Made by a program: the position numbers and the translations under genes. Below the pieces are notes generated by a model, which worked only from the letters and a program-made list of their open reading frames with translations, did not search any database and was not told where the DNA came from. Positions 11,601-23,071 of a DNA stretch of 64,000 nucleotides are shown one piece after another. The stretch lies in NCBI RefSeq assembly GCF_010389155.1, contig NC_057769.1:15128735-15192734 (forward strand), written 5' to 3'. Within the stretch, counting starts at the first letter, position 1. Each line of letters begins with the position of its first letter. This stretch comes from Erigeron canadensis. Its lineage: Eukaryota > Streptophyta > Magnoliopsida > Asterales > Asteraceae.

Positions 11601-13788
11601 CTGTGCAGACCTACTTTTAATAATTTTTAAGGTTCATTATAGAAGTTCAAGCAATTTAGCTGTCTCTTCCTCTGGTACTTCTTAGATGCAGAATATGTTG
11701 CAAATTTTGTTGATGTACCTACAACAATTTAGCAAAGTAAATATAAACATACCTGTTTTATTCAAATGGTTATAAGTCATGTATCTTTACTCACTTATAA
11801 AACAAACAAACATACCTGTTTTATTCAAATGGTTATAAGTCATGTATCTTTACTCACTTATAAAACAAACCCCCTCCCTCCTTTTCAACTTTCCACTTTC
11901 CAGCCTTTAATATACCTAAATTACCTCTCAACTTTTAACTATTTCTCAACCCACACACTAGATCTACCCAATATATCCCCGAAATATTTTCTAACCACTA
12001 TTTACCCAAATAACCTCTCTCCTTGATTCACTAGTTTAAAATAACTACACTACCCTTTTTTACATCAATTAATTTACATAATAACAGATGCTACTACCAC
12101 CGCCACAACCATTGCCACCACCACCACTGCCACCACCCATCACCGCTACCGCCACTGCATCGCGCTGGTATTACTCTAGTTTAAATAAAAATGATTCATC
12201 AGTCACATACTTATATTTCTCAATCAAGAGAAACATTATGACACATCACACTCAGGAGGATGGCCATGGGACTGTTACATTCTAAATGATTCATCATAAA
12301 GGTTTAATACCATTATGCTCAATTTTAAGAACGCGAGTTACTACGCTCTAATGTGAACACTCGGAACTTTCAAAAAACTTGATTTTACAAAAACAACAAC
12401 CACCCCACGCCAAGCTACCCCATGCCCATCACATGAGTGTTAAATCAAGCTCACCTAGAGACCCGCTCAGATTTTGCCCAATAGCCATCCACCTTCACCA
12501 AGGAACTCTTGCAATAGATCCGGGGTCCTCACTGATTCTTTGGTGGGGCATGGGGGGTGAACCATGATACTTCCTATATGCCCCTGTCGTCATAAACAAC
12601 TAGGCTAAACTCTAGAGGCTATTAGGCTAACACTAATAGCTTTCTAGACAAATAAAAGAAAAGGCTTAACTTTGCATAACTATATGTTGCACTGTGTAGT
12701 GATAGTAATGGGATAGCGGCTATAGGTGCTCCTCCGAAATAGCGGTCCAAATACTATTAGCGGTTATATTTACCGATATCAGTTAAAATATCGGTTCAAA
12801 TAGCGGTGCTATAGCGGTTTTTCAGAGGTTTTTTTTCACACACATAAACAGAACATAGTAAACACTAATTTTTGCAAATATTAAGCCTTGGTTGATGTGG
12901 ACTCAGAGGAAGCTAGTCAAGACTTGTAACTTAATTATATCATGTTTCAAATATTGACGTTTTAAGCTTGACTTTTGAAATTTCAATGAAGTATCAAATA
13001 TTAAGATACACACACACACACACATATATATTGCATAATATTAAAACTATCACTATCCCGCAATAACCGATATCTCAATTATCAGTCCTTGACCAATATT
13101 TGATTCGGGACCACTATAACTACACAGATGTTGAAGATTAGTCCCTTCTTCAAGGAAAATAACATAAGGTAGCTGAGAAGTACTCTACCAAAACTCTCAT
13201 AATAGTCCAACAGTTGGACTCCAACTCATTAGTTATTGGCATCAAGTAAAGAGTGTGTAACCTACACTATCATCCAAATTTGAAAACTGCGATTAGCTTT
13301 TAGCCAAAAAAAAAACCCTACCAAACTGGGTACAAATTAAACAGTACAAGAAGTTATAAAAACGTTTTACCAGCATGAAAAAATTCGATACGCAACGAAT
13401 TAGAGTAAAATTAGTATAACAAAAGAAAATGAAAATTGAAAGGTAAATCATCTAGTTAGCTGAAGAACAAAATAACTTATCAATAGAGTTACATGAAGAA
13501 CGAGTCTTCCCAAAGGCAAACTTGAGATAATCGGGGAATTATTAAGTGGTTGAGATTGGGGGATTAGTGGGTACCAAGTGGTACATGGGATCAGGGGTTT
13601 CCATCCAATTACATTTTTTATTTTTTTAGAGTTACATGAAAAAAGACGAATTGCAGAGCTAGGATATAGAAGAATTACATGGATCGATACTACAGTAGCT
13701 ATATCATATATTGATTGAACATTTTGGATTAAAAAAGAAATGAAGAAAGGTGATTAATCAAGTAAGTTACCTTGAATGCAGAACCCAT
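8603..13788 (-). CDS. ARD: Acireductone dioxygenase, complete seven-exon gene
   Basis: This enzyme of the methionine salvage (Yang) cycle oxidises acireductone, 1,2-dihydroxy-3-keto-5-methylthiopentene. The iron form yields the 2-keto acid precursor of methionine plus formate; the nickel form takes an off-pathway route that releases CO. Exons in coding order are 13771-13788, 11165-11276, 10981-11075, 10351-10465, 9699-9823, 9260-9330 and 8603-8663. They total 597 bases, giving 198 residues plus stop, the usual plant ARD length. The metal ligands are visible as H99, H101 and E105 in EEHLHTDEE and H144 in AGIYHRF. Other family blocks are [46 protein letters not shown] and [14 protein letters not shown]. 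Exon 1 codes only six residues (MGSAFK) and is followed by a ~2.5-kb intron. Intron 2 starts with GC (exon end GCAG, then GCAAGG) and intron 3 with GTCCGT. The protein is probably cytosolic, as no transit peptide is seen. Confidence 0.95.
8668..8689. repeat. A22 homopolymer, the polypyrimidine tract of ARD intron 6
   Basis: On the coding (minus) strand this is 22 uninterrupted T, followed directly by the acceptor GTAG and exon 7. Confidence 0.9.
11745..11870. repeat. 63-bp tandem duplication in ARD intron 1
   Basis: Copies at 11745-11807 and 11808-11870 look identical by eye. Each runs from AAACATACCTG to TATAAAACAAAC. Confidence 0.9.
11847..12179 (+). mobile_element. Possible short non-autonomous Helitron in ARD intron 1
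   Basis: The segment could start with TC at 11847 and ends with CTAG at 12176-12179 followed by T. About ten bases upstream is a decayed GC-rich string (GCATCGCGCTGGT). This fits the 5' TC, 3' hairpin and CTRR signature of Helitrons, without a target duplication. The interior is C-rich and low complexity, including CCACCG repeats at 12095-12160, with no ORF of interest. The hairpin is weak and the 5' end is a guess. Confidence 0.3.
13007..13030. repeat. CA/TA microsatellite in ARD intron 1
   Basis: A run of CA dinucleotides followed by a short TA run. Confidence 0.9.
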
Positions 13789-14104
13789 GATGTGAAGGTA
13801 TACTGATTTAATTTCCAAAATTTGTATGTAGAGCTTTAAAAGATGAGAGCGGTTGCGTTGGCTAACGTTTACCCAACGTCAACGGTCCCTAACCAAGAAC
13901 AAACACAGAAGGCTAATTCAATGGTTAACTTCTATTCATACGATCTCTGGCGTGAAGGGATTGGACCTTTAAGGAGTGGGTCCGACTGGATAGCACCCCA
14001 TGCACTCCTTCCAAGTCACATGAAATAAACGACTTATCTTATTTTTCAAACTATGTTTTTTCAAAACAATTAATCATGACACTTTGCAACCTGTTTAACT
14101 TTTG
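13789..14104. other. ARD 5' flank
   Basis: This is upstream sequence of the minus-strand dioxygenase. The plus-strand ORF at 13843-14028 is not recognisable. Promoter elements are not distinct; TTTAAAG on the minus strand near 13833 is only a weak TATA-like string. Confidence 0.45.
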
Positions 14105-14249
14105 GAGATAGTCTCTTGTCACCAAACAGTAATCCTCCTAGGGTAGATAGTCTCTTGTCACCAAACAGTAATCCTACTAGGGTTCTATTAATATTAGACC
14201 TACCAATTACTATATATAAAGATAGTCTCTTGTCACCAAATAGTAATCC
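14105..14249. repeat. Short tandem repeat hosting the copia insertion
   Basis: Three units begin with AGATAGTCTCTTGTCACCAAA, at about 14106, 14143 and 14220. The first is short. The second continues through ACTAGGGTTCTATTAATATTAGACC. The third is interrupted after AATCC at 14249 by the copia element and resumes at 22221 with the same ACTAGGGTTCTATTAATATTAGACC string. Confidence 0.85.
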
Positions 14250-15195
14250 TGTTGGATATATGCACAGTTGGATATATGCACAGTTTAACCGTGATGCATT
14301 ATGATTCAAAGATATGCTCATAACATGTATAATATACAAAATTCATTATCCTATTCGATCACACACAAAGACCGATCAATAATCGATTTATGTACCTTCT
14401 AAAGAGAGAGATTAATTAATTAGACATTATGTTAATGGTCTAAATTAATTATTTTGTGATTTTGTGTTTGTTTAATCAATTAGTTAAAAGTTTAACTAGA
14501 GATTGATTAAACATGTCCATATATATATATATTTGATGTATTTTCAAATGAGTGTATAGATATTATAAATATATAATAATATGCACTATTGAAACATAAA
14601 TAAAAGATTGGTCTTTGAAAGTGACATCTACATTTTGGTATTATATGTCTTACGGTTTTGAAGAGTAAATGAAAGGTTGCTCTTTTGTTTCTTCCCAAGA
14701 CAATAAAGGCACTATAGAAAAGTCATTTTCATGACAAAAGACGGACACATTCAATCACTCTCTCTTGACTCACTCTCTCTTGGCTCTCTCTCTCAAAAAC
14801 AATCAACAGCCCCTTTGGCATTTTTGCTAGTACCCTTTTGTCCATTTTTCAAAAGGGTTAATTTTGATTTAGATTAATTAACACACATAGATTATGGTGT
14901 TGGTTTTGGGAAAAGTAAGAAAGGTGTTAGGAGAGTTCAAGTTTTATCTAAAGGAAGGTGCTAAAGATTGAGATCGGAACTTTGGGTGTCTCCCCGGATA
15001 GAGAGATTCTATCTTGAATCTTTTAATCTTCATATTAAGGAAATCTTCAAGGGTATGTTTTCTTATATTCATTCTCTTGAGCTTTTGTTTGACGAGATGA
15101 TTCATGAGATAGATTTCGGTTGCTAGAAAATTTTAATATGCTATTGTTATTGCTATGCATGCTTTCGTTGCGTTAGATAGAACCGAAATCCTTCA
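14250..15195 (+). repeat. 5' LTR of the copia element
   Basis: 946 bp, starting TGTTGGATATATGCACA and ending AAATCCTTCA. Compared with the 3' LTR, its first ~45 bases differ: the string GTTGGATATATGCACA is duplicated. Confidence 0.92.
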
Positions 15196-16282
15196 GTGGC
15201 ACCTCGTAAACTCTAGTTTTTCCTTTTATGAGTTGCCTAGATTTGCATGTATTCAATTTTTGTGGGCTGATAAAATAAGAGGAATACGGCTGAAATTTTA
15301 AAGTAGAAAACCCTTAGAAATTTGGAAGTTTTTTTTCGGCTTGCTGCTCGTTTTGATAAGAGCAAGTAATTAATGTGGCAAATGACTTTTTGGTTATTTG
15401 ATTTAATTTCATGCTACTGCCGTTTTTATTTTGGTCAAATTCGAAAGCAGCAGCGCTGCATCATTTCTAGTTTTTCTTTCGGTATGACATATTTCTTTAA
15501 ATCTTTTAGTCTATATATATATTTTGGATACATGAAATTGTGGGCACTCATTTGATGGTATGTTGTATTGAGATATCGGTAGTAGTATGCCAATGACCCT
15601 TGTGTGTTGAATATTTGATTGTGTATTATTTATTCAGGATGACTGTAATAATAATTAATCAAACGGCTTGCACGTCGTCTTTTCATTTTACTAATGTATA
15701 TGTAAACGACAACTTGTGTCGTTCTCCTTCTATGTATTTGTAACAGTATAGAAAGTATTATAGATTTTATTTCTTGTAAAATGTAAAGAGACTTGAAGAT
15801 TAGCATCATGGAGATGGAATCGTCAAGAGGGTGCAAGCAACAAGGGAGTCAAAAAAGGATAGTAATTTTAGTGGGAGCCACTGCTCCTACTTACCCATGT
15901 CCTTAGATTGACCTTGTTTTTCCATGTGGTGGCTCACATGGAAAACACATAGGATTTATGGCATACTACCGATATGTTTGTATGTAATGATTATTTTGTT
16001 TTATATTTTTGTCTTGGCTATGCTTGTAAGAAAATAGTTTTAAAACATATGAAAATAATCATCTATATTGGTTTGTTATAATGGATTAACAAACGCAATA
16101 TATTATTTTAAATAAATATCAAATTGGTTTGGTTATAATGGATTAACAAACGCAATGAGATATCGGCAAAAGTTTTAAAATTGTATAAAATGTTTTTGCC
16201 TATAACAAAACAAAAACCCGTTTTTTCAAAATGCAAACTTTACGCTTTCCACGAGTAGTGCACACATTCAAACCTCCGACCT

Positions 16283-16388
16283 ATTGTGGTTCGCGATAAC
16301 CCGAGAGTCTCGGGCCAGATCACAATTGGGTGTTGGCAAGAGTGAGGTGAGGTTCGCGATAACCCGAGAGTCTTGGGCCGTATCTCAC
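16283..16388 (+). other. Paired leader hairpins A1 and A2 in the copia 5' UTR
   Basis: Two 63-bp-spaced structures share the core GTTCGCGATAA, then an inner hairpin (stem CCCGA, loop GAGTC, stem TCGGG or TTGGG), then a six-base linker. A1 is closed by ATTGTG (16283-16288) with CACAAT (16321-16326). A2 is closed by GTGAG (16347-16351) with CTCAC (16384-16388). The closing stems differ by compensated changes. They lie in the leader between the LTR and gag, where retroelement packaging or translation signals usually sit. That function is inference. Confidence 0.65.
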
Positions 16389-16420
16389 ATGTAGCTATCA
16401 TGGACGGTTTACAATCTGGA

Positions 16421-16605
16421 CTTGTGTTCCGCGGCGAACCCGACACAAGAAAGGATTGGCGTAGGAGGGATTAAACATGCATTGATATAATGGATTATCA
16501 ATAGAATCCCGCAAGATTTTAAGAGTTTCATCATGGATGAAATTGGTAATATAGTGTACCTACCTAAATAGCTTGTAGTTAATGTTCCGCGGCAAACCCG
16601 ACATT
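16421..16605 (+). other. Paired leader hairpins B1 and B2 in the copia 5' UTR
   Basis: B1 has stem CTTGTGT (16421-16427) and ACACAAG (16443-16449). B2 has stem AATGT (16581-16585) and ACATT (16601-16605). Their 15-base loops differ at one base: TCCGCGGCGAACCCG and TCCGCGGCAAACCCG. The loop resembles the A1/A2 core, since both have TTC, CGCG and AACCCG in order. Confidence 0.65.
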
Positions 16606-16733
16606 GCTATGAATGAAATATGGATCTTAACCTTGTTATAAATAATATTTTTTTCTTTAAACACTTGGGTAATTATTTTAACAAAGATTAAATATGTCAA
16701 ATTAACTAATACAATCTACTACTTATATGATAG

Positions 16734-19700
16734 ATGTTTGCTGCAAATGCAAACTCTTCCTCCTCATCTCTTTCTACCTTTTACCTCAAGGGTCTCCTTG
16801 AAAAGGATAAGCTTACCGGCTTGAACTTTATTGACTGGCTTCGCAACCTAAGAATTGTTCTTAGGATGGAAGATAAGATCACGGCAATAGAGGAACCCCT
16901 TCCTGAAGAGCCACATGCTAGAGCTGCTCAAGCGACAAGGGACGAGTTTGAGAAACGTCGTGCCGAGTCGAATGAGGTTGCTTGCTTGATGTTGGCGACC
17001 ATGACTCCCGAGCTCCAAAAGGGCTTGGAGAATCTTGGGGCGTACGACATGCTTATACAATTGAAGGACATGTTCCAAGTGCAAGCAAAGCAAGAACGAT
17101 TTGACACTGTCAAAGCTCTCGTTTGTTGCAAGATGGAACCAGGCAGTAGTGTAAGTGTCCATGTACTTAAGATGAAAGGGTACATAGACCAATTGGAGCG
17201 CCTTGGTTTTCCCATTAGTCAAGAGCTTGCTGCGGATTTTATCCTTAACTCGTTGACTAGTGCGTTTGATTCATTTGTATTGAACTACAACATGAATAAC
17301 ATGGAGAAAACAATAATGGAGCTTCATGGCATGTTGAAGACCACCGAGTCTGGCATGGCCAAGACCAAACCTACTGCCATTGCTGTCTTGACCATCAAGG
17401 AAGGAGGGGTACGCAAGAAGAAGAAAAATGGACCAAATGGTAAGGGTAAGGTAAAGGTTGGAAATCCTAACGCCAAACCCAAACCTAAGGGCGTAGCCTC
17501 TACTTCTTCTCGCAAGAACCCACAAGCCAAAGATCTTAAGGAGGCCGAATGTTTCCATTGTGGGGAAATTGGACATTGGAGGCGTACTTGTCCGGTGTAT
17601 TTGAAAGACCTAAAGGAGCTTCGCGCCAAAGGTGTCGTCGACCCTTCAGGTATGTTCATGATTGAACTTAACAATACATCTACTTCTGATTCCTGGGTAT
17701 TGGACACAGGTTGTGGTACTCACATTTGTACAAATGTGCAGGGACTCACAAGAAGTAGAAAGCTAAGGACCGGTGAGCTTGATCTAATCATGGGCAACAA
17801 GAATAAGTCTTGGGTTGAAATGGTTGGAGATTATGAGCTCTCTTTTGATTCTGGTTTATGTATTGTTTTAAGAAATGTTTCCTACAGTGCCGATATGGCA
17901 AGAAACATTATCTCTTTTGATGCTTTGTTTAATGATGGTTTTGACTTTAAGTTTGATAATGGATCAATTCTCGTTTACAAGGATAATGTATTTTATTTTA
18001 AGGCTAGTCCTTGTAGAGGCATATCAGAAACCACAGTTAAACCAAGTTATAGTTCAATCAATAATATTGGTTCATCCAAAGATAGTTTGGATAAGTCGTA
18101 TCTATGGCATTGTCGTTTAGGCCACATAAACAAGAAACGAATTGCCAAACTCCAATCTGACGGTAGTTTGGAATCATTTGATGTTGCATCTCATGATGAT
18201 TGTGAATCTTGTTTGTTGGGGAAAATGAAAAAAGCACCTTTCAAAGGAAACTGTAAAAGGGGCAAAGATCTATTGGAGTTGGTACACACTGATGTGTGTG
18301 GTCCGTTTAGATCGGCTACTAGGCACGGTGAACGATACTTTGTTACATTTACTGATGATGTCAGTCGATATGGTTATGTTTATTTGATTAAACATAAGTT
18401 TGAAACTTTTGGAGTGTTTAAGACGTACCAATACGAAGTAGAGAACCAACTGGGCAAGAAGATTAAGATTCTACGATCTGATAGAGGCGGTGAGTATCTT
18501 AATCAAGAGTTTCTCGATCATCTAAGGGGTTGTGGGATTATCTCACAATTAGCTCCTCCAAGGACACCTCAACTTAATGGTTTGTCAGAAAGGAGGAATC
18601 GAACATTACTTGATATGGTTCGGTCCATGATGAGTCGTGCGGCGCTTCCAATCAGTTTCTGGGGTTATGCTTTAGAAACTGCCATAAGGATCCTTAACCT
18701 CCTCCTAACCAAGAAGGTTTCCAAGACACCACATGAAATATGGCATGGCAAGCCTGTTTTGTTGGCATATTTAAGAGTCTGGGGTTGCGAAGCTTATGTT
18801 CGTCGTGAGACTCAAGATAAGCTCGAACCTAGATCACAAAAGGTGTTCTTTGTAGGTTACCCAGCTGATGGTTTTGGATATTCGTTTTACAACCCTTCAG
18901 AGAACAGAGTCTTTGTGTCTCGAAGAGAAGTGTTCCTTGAAAGGCACATCATATCCAAAGAAGTTAGTGGGAGCCCTATTGATCTTGAAGAGATTCAAGA
19001 ACCAATTGACATGGAAACCGATGTTAGCCCTAGTTCTCTTCCAGAGGTCGACGAACCTGTTGTTGAAGAGGAAGTTGACATACAGCCATCACCTGTACGC
19101 ATGTCTGATAGAGAGCGACGTGCACCCGAAAGACTTGATTTAAACATATCTATGGGTGACGAAGCGCATATGGATTCTGACGAACCTATCTCTTATCAGG
19201 AAGCCATGGCAGGACCTGAGTCTGCTAAATGGCAGGAGGCTATGGACAGCGAGATCCAATCCATGCACGATAACCAAGTCTGGAGCTTGGTTGATCGTAC
19301 ACCAGGTATGAAAACCATTGAGTGTAAGTGGGTCTTCAAGAAGAAGACTGACATGGATGGGAATGTACACACATTTAAAGCCAGACTGGTGGCTAAGGGT
19401 TACACACAATGATATGGTGTAAACTATGATGAAACTTTTTCACCAGTGGCCATGTTGAAATCCATTAGAATACTGATTGCCATAGCTGCGTTTTATGACT
19501 ATGAGATATGGCAAATGGATGTTAAAACTGCTTTCCTAAATGGTAAACTAACTAAGGATGTGTTTATGACACAACCTGAGGGTTTTATACATCCTAAGTA
19601 TCCTAATAGTGTGTGCAAGCTTCAAAGGTCCATTTATGGGCTTAAGCAAGCTTCTCGTAGTTGGAATCTTTGCTTTGATGAGAAAATCAAAGAATTTGGT

Positions 19701-20680
19701 TTTATCAGAAGCGAAAATGAACCTTGTGTCTATGTCAGGTCGAGTGAGAGCGTTGTACTCTTCCTAGTCTTGTATGTCGATGACATATTACTCATGGGAA
19801 ATGATATCACGACATTGAAAGATGTCAAAGCTTGGCTAGGGAAATGTTTCTCCATGAAAGACTTAGGAGATGCAGCATATATTTTGGGAATAAAGATCTA
19901 CCGTGATAGATCTAGGAGACTAATCGGACTAAGACATAGTACATACATAGATAAGATACTAAAGAAACTTAGTATGCAAGACTCTAAGAAGGGGTGTGTT
20001 CCTATGAACCCTGGCATACCATTGAGCAAGTCTCATTGTCCTACCTCTGATGGAGAAGTGACCAAGATGAGTCGTATCCCATATGCTTCGGCTATAGGAT
20101 CGATCATGTATGCCATGATATGTACTAGGCCTGACGTGTCGTATGCTTTAAGCATGAATAGTCGTTATCAGGCTGATCCTGGCGAGGCACGTTGGATAGC
20201 AGTCAAGAACATTCTAAAGTATCTCAGGAGGACTAAAGAGATGTTCTTGGTCTATGGAGGGGAAGACGTGTTGAGTATCAAAGGATACTCGGACGCTAGC
20301 TTCCAATCGGATAGAGATGATTGCTCTTCACAATTTGGTTTGTGTTCACTCTAAATGGGGGCGCAGTTACTTGGAGAAGCTCCAAGCAAAGCACCATTGC
20401 GGATTCGACGACAGAGTTGGAGTATATAGTGGTCTGCGAGGCAGCTAAAGAAGCCATGTGGATTAAGAAATTCATCGGGGATCTAGGCGTAGTTCCTACC
20501 ATCCTTAATCCCGTTGAGATTTTCTGTGATAATATGAGTGCGGTTGTCTTGGCTCAAGAACCGAGATCTCAAAAGCGCACAAGGCACATACTCCGAAAGT
20601 ATCACTATGTTCGTCAAGTTGTTGCCGATAAGGACATTGGCATTAGTAGGGTCGACACAAGTGAATTAAGGCTGCAATGA
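16734..20680 (+). pseudogene. Copia gag-pol, broken by a stop and a frameshift
   Basis: The open frame from the ATG at 16734 codes gag with one zinc knuckle (CFHCGEIGHWRRTC, near residue 274). A protease with an intact DTG in WVLDTGCGTH follows, then the GAG-pre-integrase motif (LWHCRLGH) and an integrase with its D, D and E in HTDVCGP, SDRGGEY and LSERRNRT. Reverse transcriptase begins WVFKKKTDMDG. A TGA at 19410-19412 interrupts it where relatives usually have a basic residue, fitting a C-to-T change. The same frame then runs on to 20354 and includes the catalytic YVDDILL. RNase H starts in that frame but continues from about 20330 in the +1-shifted frame, which holds STTELEY and ends at 20680. 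The usual C-terminal tail is missing; a 30-bp repeat begins there instead. The element cannot make a full polyprotein. Confidence 0.93.
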
Positions 20681-20760
20681 AGTATAGTACATAGATTAAG
20701 GCTGCAATGAAGTATAGTATATAGATTTAAGGCTGCAATGAAGTATAGTATATAGATTTA
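20668..20760. repeat. 30/31-bp tandem repeat at the end of copia RNase H
   Basis: Three copies begin AAGGCTGCAATGAAGTATAG at 20668, 20698 and 20729. The first overlaps the last codons of the pol frame. Confidence 0.9.
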
Positions 20761-21279
20761 TATGACACTACATTCATGAGGAACTTGATAATGGATTCAA
20801 GGTTCTGGAGTGACCAAACTTAGGAATTACTTCATGGTTTATGTCACAAAGTAATTCTAAGATGGCAACACTTTTATCCTAGAGTGGAGATATGTGAGAA
20901 TCTTGACACATCTAGTGTCATGCTTTGACCTACATCTAACGCTGTGCGTAAATGCCAGTCATAAGGGATTGGGTATGACATGAAGTGTGGTAGATCTCTG
21001 GGCCCCTCGTTGATTTGTGCTGATAATAAATGCATGGCCATGCTAGTACTGAATCGTGATGATTACAGTATATTTTGATCACTACAAATCTATATCGAGA
21101 AAAATAATCTTGAATGGTTGTGATTGATATTAACCATATCACACGTTCAATTAGATATCTAGAACAAAGGATAAATGTTGAAAGAAAACTAATAGGAGTA
21201 TAACAATGATAATGCATTCGTTATACTAGGTATGTCATTGTGACACGCCTATATTATCATGTCTGTGCAAGTGGGAGTC

Positions 21280-22220
21280 TGTTGGATATATGCACACGGG
21301 TTGGCTAAAGGTTTGACCGTGGTGCACTATGATTCAAAGATATGCCCATGACATGTATAATATATAAAGTCCATTATCCTATTCGGTCACACACAAAGGC
21401 CGATCGATAATCGATTTATGTACCTTCTAAAGAGAGAGATTAATTAACTAGACATTATGTTAATGGTCTAAGTTAATTATTTTGTGATTTTGTGTTTGTT
21501 TAATCAATTAGTTAAAAGTTTAACTAGAGATTGATTAAACATGTCCATATATATATTTGATGTATTTTGAATGAGTGTATAGATATTATAAATATATAAT
21601 AATATGCACTATTGAAACATAAATAAAAGATTGGTCTTTGAAAGTGACATCTACATTTTGGTATTATATGTCTTACGGTTTTGAAGAGGAAATGAAAGGT
21701 TGCTCTTTTGTTTCTTCCCAAGACAATAAAGGCACTATAGAAAAGTCATTTTCATGACACAAGACGGACACACTCAATCACTCTCTCTTGACTCACTCTC
21801 TCTCGGCTCTCTCTCTCTCAAAAACAATCAATAGCCCCTTTGGCATTTTTGCTAGTACCCTTTTGTTCATTTTTCAAAAGGGTTAATTTTGATTTAGATT
21901 AATTAACACACATAGATTGTGGTGTTGGTTTTGGGAGAAGTAAGAAAAGTGTTTGGAGAGTTCAAGTTTTATCTAAAGGAAGGTGCTAAAGATTGAGATC
22001 GGAACTTTGGGTGTCTCCCCGGATAGAAAGATTCTATCTTGAATCTTTTAATCTTCATATTAATGAAATCTTCAAGGGTATGTTTTCTTATATTCATTCT
22101 CTTGAGCTTTTGTTTGACGAGATGATCCATGGGATAGATTTCGGTTGCTAGAAAATTTTAATATGCTATTGTTATTGCTATGCATGCTTTCGTTGCGTTA
22201 GATAGAACTGAAATCCTTCA
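21280..22220 (+). repeat. 3' LTR of the copia element
   Basis: 941 bp, TGTTGG to CCTTCA, colinear with the 5' LTR. It is preceded by the purine tract and followed by the target duplication AATCC. Confidence 0.93.
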
Positions 22221-22225
22221 AATCC

Positions 22226-23071
22226 TACTAGGGTTCTATTAATATTAGACCTACTGATTACTATATATATATATATTAGGTCTTTATCCTGCGCGATGCG
22301 CGACAGTTTATACTTGATATATTATTAATGATCTTTCTGTATCAAAATTGTTAAAAATAAATATTTAGAATGAATAGGCATTGATGTCTAATGATATTGA
22401 TAAAATATAGAGACAATATATGAAGACATTAAGGTAAAAAGTAAAAGAAGTAAAACATACAGAAACATAAAAAGTAACAAAATTTCTATCATTTTCTCAC
22501 TTGTTTGGTTGCCACACCCTCTTCATTCCCAATAGTAGATTCTCACTTAATCACCTCAACCTTCGCATACACACCTCTACCGTTTAGACGCATCACACAA
22601 TTAAACTGATTAGGGCATATATTAGTGAAAGTACTTTCCTAAAGTCTTATTGATGTCATTTATTTAAGTAGCTAGTAAAACAAAATGTCTAGAAAAACAT
22701 AAAGTTTAACAATGAAGCTAATAAAAGTACAATGAAAAGTAACAAATGAACAATGATTGTGTAGCTAAAAAAATTCATTTTTTGGTGATATCCTCTACGT
22801 TGTGTTCAATAGACCATATAATTATGACTTGCTAGTCCAATTCTATTCCACATAAACGAAGAAACTAAAAGAACCACAAATCATTCAAAATTAAAGTCAG
22901 TAAACTAATCATAAATTACAACTATATTCCATCCTATTTATATACAACTAAACTACAACATTCGCTTATAAGAACAATACAACTGTACGCATATCAAAAA
23001 AATGCGAAGAAAACAAACAATATTCACTGCAGAGCTGTTTCAACCTCAACGTGACAAAAACCATTTTCGTA
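22226..23071. other. AT-rich stretch with a possible Helitron terminus
   Basis: No gene is seen. At about 22272-22303 the minus strand reads GTCGCGCATCGCGCAGG, then ATAAAGAC, then CTAA before T. That resembles a Helitron 3' end on the minus strand, with a GCGC hairpin about ten bases before a CTRR terminus. No 5' end was found. Confidence 0.35.

Larger units (their letters stand above)
14250..22220 (+). mobile_element. Full-length Ty1-copia retrotransposon
   Basis: The element runs from the TG at 14250 to the CA at 22220. It is flanked by the 5-bp target duplication AATCC at 14245-14249 and 22221-22225. It has two ~0.94-kb LTRs, a 1.5-kb leader, and gag-pol in copia order (integrase before reverse transcriptase). 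A purine tract (AAGTGGGAG, about 21269-21277) lies just before the 3' LTR. The sequence after the 5' LTR starts TGGCACCTCG and does not match the usual initiator-tRNA-Met primer site. The stop codon, the frameshift and the LTR differences show that it is not recent. Confidence 0.95.

Noticed and set aside
14070..14339. Minus-strand ORF with a threefold GLLFGDKRLS repeat
   Set aside because: It is a translation of the short tandem repeat at the copia insertion site and crosses the LTR boundary.
15196..15215. Primer-binding site for the copia element
   Set aside because: The sequence starts TGG but continues CACCTCG, and I cannot match it to a tRNA 3' end with confidence.
16240..16446. Minus-strand 68-codon ORF with an internal repeat
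   Set aside because: It is the shadow of the A1/A2 leader hairpins; the repeated RNA-like motif explains it.
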